Made by a program: the position numbers and the translations under genes. DNA of 64,000 nucleotides from Methylomicrobium lacus LW14 (GTDB lineage Bacteria > Pseudomonadota > Gammaproteobacteria > Methylococcales > Methylomonadaceae), in contig NZ_AZUN01000001.1 in the NCBI RefSeq assembly GCF_000527095.1, positions 2,707,501 through 2,771,500 of the forward strand. Reading direction: 5' to 3'. Position 1 is the stretch's first letter. Every line of letters starts with the position of its first letter. The notes below the pieces were generated by a model. It was given only the letters and a program-made list of their open reading frames with translations, did not search any database and was not told where the DNA came from. Positions 1-7,795 of the stretch are shown here, in pieces.

Positions 1-1
1 C

Positions 2-382
2 ATACTCAAAATAAAATCGCTTGACCGGGCAGAGGCGTCAGACCAGTTGCAAACTCTGTTATATGCGGTGTATCAGGGCATGCGCGATCCGCTACCGATC
101 GCCTGCAAGACTGCGTTCGCCTGGCTGTCCGCTCTGGATAAGGACAAAGCACAACAAGATAAGGCGATGGAAAAAGCCCGAGACTGCTACGAAGGCAGCG
201 ATTGGAAAGACGGAGAGGTGGCTTATGATCCCTATCTGGCGCGGTTTTTCCCGACCTTCGAGGAACTGCGTCAAGCCGACTCCGACATAGGCTTCGAATT
301 TTGGACCGAAACGCTATACGGTCCTATTTTTGATCCTGACCTTATCACCCATTATTCATTCGCAACGGAAGCGCAATCATGA
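2..382 (+). CDS. recC: RecC, exodeoxyribonuclease V gamma subunit, C-terminal part
   Basis: The frame is open from the window edge, so only about the last 126 residues are present. RecC recognises Chi sites and holds the RecBCD helicase-nuclease together during repair of double-strand breaks. The visible tail, ending in a run of aromatic and acidic residues, fits the C-terminal region of RecC. The main support is position: its stop codon overlaps the ATG of recB (ATGA), and recD follows, which is the usual recC-recB-recD order. The N-terminal domains lie outside the window. Confidence 0.82.
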   Translation: MLKIKSLDRAEASDQLQTLLYAVYQGMRDPLPIACKTAFAWLSALDKDKAQQDKAMEKARDCYEGSDWKDGEVAYDPYLARFFPTFEELRQADSDIGFEFWTETLYGPIFDPDLITHYSFATEAQS

Positions 383-3300
383 CAGCGGCCATCCCGTTAA
401 ACCCCGTCGATTTTCCCCTGTCCGGCGTCCGCCTGATCGAAGCCAGCGCCGGAACCGGCAAAACCTATACGATCGCGGCCTTGTATGTACGGCTGATCCT
501 CGGTCACTCCCCGAACAATGCGGCACCGGAACGCCAACTATTGCCGCCGGAAATCCTGGTTGTCACGTTCACCGACCCGGCGACGCAGGAACTCCGGGAG
601 CGTATCCGCGACCGCCTGAGCCAGACGGCGCGCTTTTTCCGCAAAAAATCCGTCAAAACGGACCCCTTTCTGGAAGCCGTACGCGCGGATTTCCCCGAAA
701 CCGCGTGGCCTGCCTGCGCCCATCGCCTGGAACTGGCCGCCAACTGGATGGACGAAGCGGCGATTTATACCATCCACGGCTGGTGCAACAGAATGCTGCA
801 GCAGCATGCGTTTCACAGCGGCAGCCTGTTCCGCCAGGAAGTCAATAACGACGACACGGAGCTTTTGCACGAAGTTGTCAAGGATTACTGGCGCAACTTT
901 TACTATGACGTGGAGGACGATCCGGATATCGTTCAACTTTACAACCATTTCAGCCATCCCGACGCGTTGCTGAATGATCTCAAGGCGCACCTGAACAGCT
1001 CGGACCCGATCGACCGCTGCCTGGAGAATCATCCCGATATCAAATCCCTGCTGGCGTCGGTAGATGATGCCAAGCTGCAGGCGCTGAAAGCCCTGAAAGA
1101 GCCATGGAACCGCTGGGCAGGTGAAGTAAAAGCCCTAGTTGAAGACGCGGTTAAAAATAAAGTCCTTCCCGCCAAAAACTATAAATCCAACCATGTTCGA
1201 GATTGGTTCGACAAAATCACCGCCTGGAGCTCGAACCCTATGGAAGGGACGCTCAATCTCGGCAAAGGCTTCGAAAATCTCTCCCCCAGCGGAATGCAGA
1301 GCCTGGCCGACCCTGGCAAAATCCTGCCCATGCATCCCGGCTTCGACGCAATCGCCCTATTACCCCAGCAACTCGCGTCGCTCCCCAAACTGAAAGTCGA
1401 GCTGATGAAGCATGCAATTCACTGGATACGGGAACGTTATGACCGCGAAAAGCAGCGCATGGCCCGGATGACTTTCAACGACATGCTGACCCGCCTGGAT
1501 AACGCGCTGCAAGGACCCAGCGGAGAGTCATTGAAAAAGACGATCCGCCAGCAATACCCGATCGCGCTGATCGACGAATTCCAGGATACCGATCCGATCC
1601 AGTACCGGATATTTTCGGCCATCTACCCGGCGGACACCGAAGACGGCGCGGGCTGCTTTATGATCGGCGACCCGAAGCAGGCGATCTATTCGTTCCGCGG
1701 CGCCGATATTTACACCTATCTGAAAGCTCACAGGCACACGAAAGGACGCCGTCATACACTGACGACCAATTACCGCTCCACAAACGCCCTGGTCGAGGCC
1801 GTCAACCAGGTCTTCCTGTATGCGGACGGCAAACATCCGGCCGGGGTTTTCCGCTTCAGGCGCGAGCAGGAAAATCCCCTGCCTTTCCTCGAAGTCGGCG
1901 CAAAGGGGCGAGAAGAGGAATGGCAGATCGATCATCGACTCGCGCCTGCCCTCACATTTTGGCTTTTGAACGAGGGAAAAGCGGTCGGAATGCCGGAGTA
2001 CCGTGAAAAAATGGCCGAAGCCGCCGCCAGCGAGATCGTCAGGCTGCTGGAGCGCGCCCAGGCTGGGCAGGCCGGATTCCAATCGTCTGCGGACGGCCTT
2101 ACGCCCTTGAAACCGTCGGACATCGCGATCCTGGTCCGCAGCGGCACCGAAGCCAGAGCGATGCGCAAGGCGCTTTCGAAGCGAAACCTGCGCAGCGTCT
2201 ATCTTTCCGAGAAAGAGTCGATTTTCAGGACACAGGAAGCCTCCGACCTGCTGATCTGGCTGAAAGCACTAGCCGATCCGCGGAACGAGCGCAAGGTTCG
2301 TGCGGCGCTCGGCACCGCCACCTTCGGCTGGCCTTACCGGAAGCTCCATCGACTGGCCCAAAACGAACCGGAGTGGGAACTGCAACTGGACCGCTTTCTT
2401 GTCTATCACAAGCGCTGGCGGCAAGACGGCATCCTGCCGGCCTTGCGGCAGCTGATCGACGACTACGGGCTGTACGCGCGGCTCAGTCAGGATACAGAGG
2501 GCGAGCGCATCCTGACCAACATGCTGCATCTGGCCGAGCTGATGCAGCAGGCCGGCAGCCAGCTCGAAGGCGAACAGGCGCTGATCCGCTACCTGACCGA
2601 GTCGATCGCAAACGGGAGCGGGCGGTTGGGCAACGAAGAGATCATCCGGCTCGAAAGCGACGCCGACCTGATCAAGATCGTCACGATCCACAAATCCAAG
2701 GGACTCGAATATCCGCTCGTTTTTCTGCCCTTCATCTGCAGCTACAAGGAAGTCACCGGCAAAGCCTCGCATTACCGCTACCATGACGAACAGGACGACG
2801 ACCACCGGCTGATCATCGACCTCGACAAGAGCGAGGAGAACAAGCAAAAACACGACGCCGAGCGCCTTCAGGAAGATTTGCGCCTGCTCTATGTCGCGAT
2901 GACCCGAGCGTGCCATGGCTGCTGGCTGGGCATCGCGCCGGTCAAATCGACCGGCAAGGAGTGTCAGCTGGATAAATCCGCAGTCGGTGCGCTGCTGAAC
3001 TGGAAATTCGATACGGAGATCGAAAAGCTGGGGACGCAGCTCGCCGAGCTCAAAGGCGATTGCGCGGCGATCGAAATCACCGCACTACCCGCGGCCAGCA
3101 ATGCGCAGTACATACCTCCGACCGAGTCCGGGCATATTCATCCGGCGCGCACGGTCAAAGCACGGATTCCGTCCGACTGGTGGATCGCCAGCTACAGCGT
3201 GCTTTCGACCGAAGACAAACCCCAGGCGGAACAATCCCCTGCCGCCGGCACCCCGAACGAGCCCGAAACGGCAAGGGACGACAAGCGCAGCGACGAAACG

Positions 3301-4065
3301 GAGCCGGACACGGGACCTGTCGCCGCGACCGGGATTCACGCCTTGCCCCGCGGCGCCGCCCCCGGCGTGCTGATCCACGACCTGCTCGAACGCTGCGCGC
3401 GCCTCGGCTTTGCGGAAATTCACGCGAAGCCGGAACTGGCGAGCGAGTGGATACAAGAGCGTTTCGCGGCCAAAGACTGGGCCGGCAAACACGGCGTGGT
3501 CGCCTCCGCGTTGTCGGACTGGCTGGCCCTGCCCCTGCTGGAAAGCGCGGACCTCTGCCTGGGCAGGCTGGCGCCGGGCGCCTATCAGCCCGAGCTGGAG
3601 TTCCTGATCGGCGCCGAACACGTGGATGCCCAGGCCTTGGACCGCCTCGTAACCCGGCATACTTTTTCCCATGCGCCCCGCCCGGCGCTGCTGCCCGCGC
3701 GGGTGAACGGCCTCCTGAAAGGCTTCATCGACCTGGTTTTTGTGCACGAGGGGCGCTATTACGTGGCCGATTATAAATTCAACAGCCTCGGCGGCGGCGA
3801 TACGGCCTATACGCCGGAAGCCTTGACCGCGGCGATGCTCGCGAAACGCTACGACCTGCAGGCGGCGCTGTACCTGCTCGCCCTGCACCGCCATCTGAAA
3901 GCCAGATTAGGGGAAAATTACGACTATGACGCCCATATCGGCGGCAGCCTCTACCTGTTTCTGCGCGGCTGCCAAAGCCCGACGCGCGGACGCGTGTTCG
4001 TGAAGCCGCCCAAAGCGCTGATCGAAGGACTGGACAGACTCTTTACGAAAAGAGGCGCGGCATGA
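379..4065 (+). CDS. recB: RecB, exodeoxyribonuclease V beta subunit (helicase-nuclease)
   Basis: A 1228-residue SF1A helicase with a C-terminal nuclease, the normal size for RecB. Walker A (ASAGTGKT) lies at residues 22-29, the UvrD-type Walker B (DEFQDTD) near residue 398, and a helicase motif with TIHKSKGLEYP near residue 770. The C-terminal RecB nuclease has GFIDLVF near residue 1115 followed by YYVADYKF, the metal-binding Asp and the Asp-x-Lys pair. In the RecBCD complex it moves 3'-5' along DNA, degrades the ends and loads RecA after Chi. It overlaps recC by 4 nt and recD by 4 nt, so the three genes are translationally coupled. Confidence 0.97.
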   Translation: MTAAIPLNPVDFPLSGVRLIEASAGTGKTYTIAALYVRLILGHSPNNAAPERQLLPPEILVVTFTDPATQELRERIRDRLSQTARFFRKKSVKTDPFLEAVRADFPETAWPACAHRLELAANWMDEAAIYTIHGWCNRMLQQHAFHSGSLFRQEVNNDDTELLHEVVKDYWRNFYYDVEDDPDIVQLYNHFSHPDALLNDLKAHLNSSDPIDRCLENHPDIKSLLASVDDAKLQALKALKEPWNRWAGEVKALVEDAVKNKVLPAKNYKSNHVRDWFDKITAWSSNPMEGTLNLGKGFENLSPSGMQSLADPGKILPMHPGFDAIALLPQQLASLPKLKVELMKHAIHWIRERYDREKQRMARMTFNDMLTRLDNALQGPSGESLKKTIRQQYPIALIDEFQDTDPIQYRIFSAIYPADTEDGAGCFMIGDPKQAIYSFRGADIYTYLKAHRHTKGRRHTLTTNYRSTNALVEAVNQVFLYADGKHPAGVFRFRREQENPLPFLEVGAKGREEEWQIDHRLAPALTFWLLNEGKAVGMPEYREKMAEAAASEIVRLLERAQAGQAGFQSSADGLTPLKPSDIAILVRSGTEARAMRKALSKRNLRSVYLSEKESIFRTQEASDLLIWLKALADPRNERKVRAALGTATFGWPYRKLHRLAQNEPEWELQLDRFLVYHKRWRQDGILPALRQLIDDYGLYARLSQDTEGERILTNMLHLAELMQQAGSQLEGEQALIRYLTESIANGSGRLGNEEIIRLESDADLIKIVTIHKSKGLEYPLVFLPFICSYKEVTGKASHYRYHDEQDDDHRLIIDLDKSEENKQKHDAERLQEDLRLLYVAMTRACHGCWLGIAPVKSTGKECQLDKSAVGALLNWKFDTEIEKLGTQLAELKGDCAAIEITALPAASNAQYIPPTESGHIHPARTVKARIPSDWWIASYSVLSTEDKPQAEQSPAAGTPNEPETARDDKRSDETEPDTGPVAATGIHALPRGAAPGVLIHDLLERCARLGFAEIHAKPELASEWIQERFAAKDWAGKHGVVASALSDWLALPLLESADLCLGRLAPGAYQPELEFLIGAEHVDAQALDRLVTRHTFSHAPRPALLPARVNGLLKGFIDLVFVHEGRYYVADYKFNSLGGGDTAYTPEALTAAMLAKRYDLQAALYLLALHRHLKARLGENYDYDAHIGGSLYLFLRGCQSPTRGRVFVKPPKALIEGLDRLFTKRGAA

Positions 4066-6068
4066 ACCCGGATACGTCCGTACTGACGAAAATCGACCGC
4101 TGGGTCGAAGCGGGCTGGCTGAGCCAGTTGAACCGCGCCTTCGCGCGTTTCCTGCGGGAACTGGAGCCGAATGCGGACGATGCGCTTCTCTGGGCCGGCG
4201 CGCTGGTCAGCCATCAGCTCGACCGGGGCGAGGTGTACCTGGACCTGAAAAGCCTGTCACAGCAGCCCGGCCTGACATTGGCAATCCCGAGCGACGAGGA
4301 CTGGACTTCCCGCTCCGAATCCGCGAAGGCGGAGCTTGCGGCGCTCAAAACATTGCCCCTGTCGCAATGGCAATCCGATCTCCAGAAATCCAAGCTGGTT
4401 TCGACGGGAGAAGGCAATACGCCGCTGGTGCTGGACGGCAGCCGCCTGTATCTGCGTCGCTACTGGCAATATCAACAAACGCTGGACCGGTGCATTCAGG
4501 ACCGCCTGGCGCCGGCCCGCCTTGACCTGCCCGAAACCTTGCTTGAACAGATAGACGCGCTGTTTCCCGGCAGACCCGAGCAGCCGCAGCCGGACTGGCA
4601 GAAAATCGCCTGCGTGCTGGCGCTGCGCTCGCGCTTCGCGATCATTACTGGCGGCCCCGGCACCGGCAAGACCACGACATTGACCAAACTGCTTGCGCTG
4701 CTAATCCAGCTTGTAGAAGTCGAATCGCCCGGCGCGCGCAAACCGAATATCCTGCTGGCCGCGCCGACCGGCAAGGCCTCGGCGCGGGTCAGCGAATCGA
4801 TCGCCAATGCGCTGAAGCAGCTCAATGTTGATGACAACATCAAGGAAAGCATCCCCAAAAAAGCCGGCACGCTGCACCGCCTGCTGGGCAGCCGCCCCGA
4901 TTCCCGCCGCTTCAAGCATAACCGGCACAACCCGCTCGCCGCGGACATCGTGATCGTTGACGAAGCCTCGATGATCCATCTGGAAATGATGGCCTCCTTG
5001 CTCGAAGCGTTGCCGGACAACGCGCAGTTGATCCTGCTCGGCGACAAGGACCAGCTGGCATCCGTCGAAGCCGGCTCGGTGATGGGCGATCTGTGCCGGG
5101 ACGCCGAAAACGCGGCCTATGATAATGACGCCCGCGCCTGGATCGAAAAATATTCCGGCGAACGGCTCCCGCCCTCGGCAGCTCCGGGCACGCACATCAA
5201 CCAGCAAACCGTAATGCTGCGTTACAGCCACCGCTTCGGCGAACACAGCGGCATCGGCCGGCTGGCGCGCGCGGTGAATGCGGGCGACAGCATCCAGGCG
5301 CAAGCCATCCTGAACGATACGGCCCGCTTCAAGGATCTGCTGCCTGCGACCGCCGCCGACTATCTGCGGCTCAGAACCCGGCCGGAGCCCGATGCGGCCG
5401 ACGCCCTGCTGAAAAAACTGGTCACGGCCAATGCCGGTTTCAATGCCGAAGGCAAGCCGAATCCCGGTCAAGGCTACGGCTACTACCTGGACGCGATCCG
5501 AAACCGCCCGGCCGGCGATCCCGCTTCCTACAATGACTGGGCCGAACGGGTCCTGGCCGCGTTCGACGCCTTCCAGGTGCTCTGCGCGCTGCGGCGCGGC
5601 CGCTGGGGGGTGGAAGAAATGAACCGGCGCATTGAAGCCTGGCTGTTTCCGAAGCTGGCGTCGGGGCTTTGGTACGAAGGTCGGCCGGTGATGATCACCC
5701 GCAACGACTATAACCTGAGCCTGATGAACGGCGATATCGGCATCGCGCTTTATGATCATACTGGCAAACGGCGGGTAGCTTTTCCCGCCGACGACCCGCT
5801 GGCCGAAACCCGAATCCGCTGGCTGTCGCCGATGCGCCTGCCCGATGCGGAAACCGCGTTCGCGATCACGGTGCACAAATCGCAAGGCTCCGAATTCAAT
5901 CACGTCGTGCTGGCCCTGCCCGAAACCCGAAGCCCGGTTTTGACCCGCGAGCTGATCTACACCGGCATCACCCGGGCCAAGGAAAACTTTACCCTGCTGG
6001 AAAGCCGGGAAGGTGTTTTCGATCAGGCCGTCAAGGCGCGGATGAAAAATCCTGTAGACTCCGGCTGA
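4062..6068 (+). CDS. recD: RecD, exodeoxyribonuclease V alpha subunit
   Basis: A 668-residue SF1B helicase, the fast 5'-3' motor of RecBCD. Walker A (GGPGTGKTTT) is at about residues 197-206, Walker B (IVIVDEASM) near residue 300, and the late helicase motif AITVHKSQGSEF near residue 605. The N-terminal region (roughly 1-160) is the RecD interface domain. It overlaps recB by 4 nt. No gene of the complex follows; the sequence after the stop becomes patchy accessory DNA. Confidence 0.97.
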   Translation: MNPDTSVLTKIDRWVEAGWLSQLNRAFARFLRELEPNADDALLWAGALVSHQLDRGEVYLDLKSLSQQPGLTLAIPSDEDWTSRSESAKAELAALKTLPLSQWQSDLQKSKLVSTGEGNTPLVLDGSRLYLRRYWQYQQTLDRCIQDRLAPARLDLPETLLEQIDALFPGRPEQPQPDWQKIACVLALRSRFAIITGGPGTGKTTTLTKLLALLIQLVEVESPGARKPNILLAAPTGKASARVSESIANALKQLNVDDNIKESIPKKAGTLHRLLGSRPDSRRFKHNRHNPLAADIVIVDEASMIHLEMMASLLEALPDNAQLILLGDKDQLASVEAGSVMGDLCRDAENAAYDNDARAWIEKYSGERLPPSAAPGTHINQQTVMLRYSHRFGEHSGIGRLARAVNAGDSIQAQAILNDTARFKDLLPATAADYLRLRTRPEPDAADALLKKLVTANAGFNAEGKPNPGQGYGYYLDAIRNRPAGDPASYNDWAERVLAAFDAFQVLCALRRGRWGVEEMNRRIEAWLFPKLASGLWYEGRPVMITRNDYNLSLMNGDIGIALYDHTGKRRVAFPADDPLAETRIRWLSPMRLPDAETAFAITVHKSQGSEFNHVVLALPETRSPVLTRELIYTGITRAKENFTLLESREGVFDQAVKARMKNPVDSG

Positions 6069-6150
6069 ATAAACTTCGCCGGACAGGGCATGTTGCTCCG
6101 TCGCAGAGTTTCCACACGCTTTGGGCTAGCGGCAGCCTCAAAACGAAGGA

Positions 6151-6171
6151 GACGGGATTGCAAATCCCGTC
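6151..6171. repeat. Perfect 9-bp stem hairpin behind recD
   Basis: GACGGGATT and its reverse complement AATCCCGTC are separated by three bases. There is no T run on either side, so it is not a typical terminator. It sits just next to the point where the brnT fragment is cut off, so it may mark a recombination or insertion junction. Confidence 0.5.
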
Positions 6172-6175
6172 CCGC

Positions 6176-6238
6176 TTAGTCGATGCCGTGTTTGCGGATG
6201 TCCGCCTGGTTTTTGGTTTCGTCCCATTCGAATTTCAT
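6176..6238 (-). pseudogene. brnT toxin gene, first 20 codons only
   Basis: From an ATG at 6238 the minus strand reads MKFEWDETKN followed by QADIRKHGID, then a stop. This matches the conserved N-terminus of BrnT-family ribonuclease toxins (DUF497/COG2929), which normally have about 90 residues. The match breaks off at the highly conserved GID and the hairpin at 6151-6171 begins five bases beyond. No BrnA antitoxin was found. It is read as a truncated relic left by a deletion or insertion. Confidence 0.7.
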
Positions 6239-6289
6239 GACAAATACGCCTGCATAATCACCTGCGTTTTAGCTGGAGCGGCGACGACA

Positions 6290-6532
6290 TTATGCAGCCT
6301 GCCTGGAATCAGCCGCGGTCGCATACCGATACAGCGTTTTGGGTTCTATATCAACCCTGCCGTCGTTAAATTCCAAACATTCCCACTCCGGATTTATACG
6401 CGCCGTCGACAACGCATCCGGGGCCACATAAGCGCCGATCAATTCATGCAAATCGGCCTGCTTAATCTCCCCGTTCTCAAAAGTCAGCATAAAACGATAA
6501 CCTTCCAGATGCTCAAAGCGTTTGAGTTTCAT
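6290..6532 (-). CDS. DUF2442 domain protein
   Basis: An 80-residue protein with the DUF2442 pattern: an N-terminal strand pair (YRFMLTFENGEIKQADL), the LIGAYVAPDAL segment and a C-terminal part with NPEWECLEFNDGRVDIEPKT shortened here. The function of the family is not established. It starts 3 nt after the stop of the DUF4160 gene, so the two are one operon. The same pair is widespread in bacteria and is often suspected to be a toxin-antitoxin module; that role is inference. Confidence 0.8.
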   Translation of the reverse strand: MKLKRFEHLEGYRFMLTFENGEIKQADLHELIGAYVAPDALSTARINPEWECLEFNDGRVDIEPKTLYRYATAADSRQAA

Positions 6533-6535
6533 GAG

Positions 6536-6790
6536 TTACTCCAGTGGTTGAATGGCATGGAAATTTTGAGTATCCCACATTTCGATTAATTCATCTTGAT
6601 GCAACTCCGCCCATTCCCTGACCAACTGGCGGCATTTTTTAGGAATGCTCCCGTCGATGATGTTGAGGTTGATCAACTCCATCACCGCTTCATGCTCGCC
6701 GTATTTAATATGGATATGGCGCGGCGGGTGCTCTCGGTCGATCAGATACATTCTGATAAGAATTCCATAGAAGCGGCAAATTTCGGGCAT
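6536..6790 (-). CDS. DUF4160 domain protein
   Basis: An 84-residue protein of the DUF4160 family, recognisable from MPEICRFYGILIRMY, then HPPRHIHIKYGEHEAV and the C-terminal LVREWAELHQDELIEMW. The conserved HxPxHxH-like histidines suggest a metal or nucleic acid site, but no activity is established. It is the first gene of a two-gene unit with the DUF2442 gene. It lies behind a truncated hsdS tail and before a truncated brnT, so it belongs to a mosaic accessory strip. Confidence 0.8.
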   Translation of the reverse strand: MPEICRFYGILIRMYLIDREHPPRHIHIKYGEHEAVMELINLNIIDGSIPKKCRQLVREWAELHQDELIEMWDTQNFHAIQPLE

Positions 6791-6816
6791 TGCGGTTTTC
6801 CGTCATTCTTTTGGCG

Positions 6817-7032
6817 TCATAAATACCGCTGCATGACCGCCTGTTTTCTGGACGGGGCGGCGGCGCTGGTTTGTTCGAGTTGTTCGATTTCGGCGAGGAA
6901 ACGCTGTTGTTCGGACAACGGAGGTAACGGCACTTTGAGGTGGCGCATTTTAGTGGCATTGATGCTGTTTTGGCCTGTGGGTTCAAAACTCAAAGCCAAC
7001 AATAATTCCTTTAGGTTATCCTGATTCATCAT
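6817..7032 (-). pseudogene. Tail of a type I restriction specificity (HsdS) or fused HsdM/HsdS gene
   Basis: About 71 residues contain INATKMRHLKVPLPPLSEQQ followed by a helical stretch ending KQAVMQRYL and a stop. The IN-x-T-K-x-x-L-x-x-x-P-L-P-P-L-x-E-Q pattern is typical of the end of a target recognition domain and the start of the conserved helix in HsdS or in N6-methylase fusions. No methylase, restriction subunit or first target domain lies upstream; instead there is a hairpin and then unrelated sequence. It is a C-terminal relic. The frame stays open upstream of the ATG at 7032, so the true edge of the homology is not fixed. Confidence 0.65.
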
Positions 7033-7054
7033 TCCTATTGCAGAGGGATATAGA

Positions 7055-7075
7055 AAACCCGGATTGTCCGGGTTT
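7055..7075. repeat. Perfect 9-bp stem hairpin upstream of the hsdS relic
   Basis: AAACCCGGA and TCCGGGTTT flank a TTG loop. It lies where the hsdS-like frame loses recognisable similarity. It could be a former terminator or a small interspersed repeat. Confidence 0.45.
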
Positions 7076-7385
7076 CCGCAACATTGGAAACTTTACGTTC
7101 CGGAGCTATTGGTCACTGGATTATAGCGCATTCCCCCTGATGCCGCGCCGGATACCCACAGGGCACAAGTGCGCCACGCTTATCCGGCCTACGGAATTTC
7201 ATATCGCCTTGGCAAAACCCAAGGTCCTGCCGAGAAAAAAAATCTCAATGCTTCAGCATCTTAACCGCGAAAACGACCCAACGCCTCCGAAAGTGATTGA
7301 ATTTACAAAAGCGAATGAGCCAGAATACCTGCCATCGCAGTCCACTTTACGGCATGACGAAACACAATCTGCATACGAGAAGCCC

Positions 7386-7658
7386 ATGAAAGAGATCATT
7401 CGAGGAATCAGACGCCATCATCTGCAACGACTGAAAAAAACCCGCGCCTTCGATCATGCGATCGGCGCAAGCCGGCATGGCGATTCGGCCACGCTGGGCC
7501 GGCATGTGAATGCGCCCGCCAAGTGCAGTTGCTGGATGTGCGGCAATCCCAGGCGTTATTTCGACGAGAAAAGCCGGCAGGAACGTATCCAGGATGAAAA
7601 GTTTGCCGCCGACTCTGCAATGATGGGCGCGGTGAACTTTGATGAAAGAACTCTGTAG
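7386..7658 (+). CDS. Small conserved protein with CSCWMCGNPRRY motif
   Basis: A basic protein of 90 residues counted from the ATG at 7386; an in-frame ATG at 7248 would give 136. The N-terminal helix is rich in Arg and His, followed by the motif CSCWMCGNPRRYF and an acidic, helical tail. Short proteins with this C-x-C-x-x-C-G-N-x-R-R core recur in bacteria as uncharacterised proteins; two or three cysteines could bind a metal. The upstream extension is less regular, so the shorter start is preferred. The stop codon lies inside the first bases of the repeat at 7657-7741. Function unknown. Confidence 0.6.
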   Translation: MKEIIRGIRRHHLQRLKKTRAFDHAIGASRHGDSATLGRHVNAPAKCSCWMCGNPRRYFDEKSRQERIQDEKFAADSAMMGAVNFDERTL

Positions 7659-7741
7659 GGTGCGGTGAGGCACGAACCGCACCGATCGCGAACGATACCC
7701 TAAAGGGCACTTGGTGCGGTTCCCTCCGTTCACCGCACCCA
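7657..7741. repeat. Imperfect inverted repeat of about 85 bp, MITE/REP-like
   Basis: The left arm begins AGGGTGCGGTGAGG and ends GAACCGCACC; the right arm begins GGTGCGGTTCC and ends CACCGCACCCA. The two arms are near reverse complements with a few mismatches around a 28-nt centre. Similar GGTGCG-ended inverted repeats occur at 15143-15266 and 38365-38394, suggesting a dispersed, non-coding repeat family. It lies between the Cys-motif gene and mcrB. Confidence 0.6.
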
Positions 7742-7795
7742 ACGAGATCTTGGCATGAAAATAGGAAGCAAAAAATAAATTTAGGAAACTACGAA

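Noticed and set aside
4701..5903. 400-codon minus-strand frame
   Set aside because: Antisense to recD, whose helicase motifs are intact.
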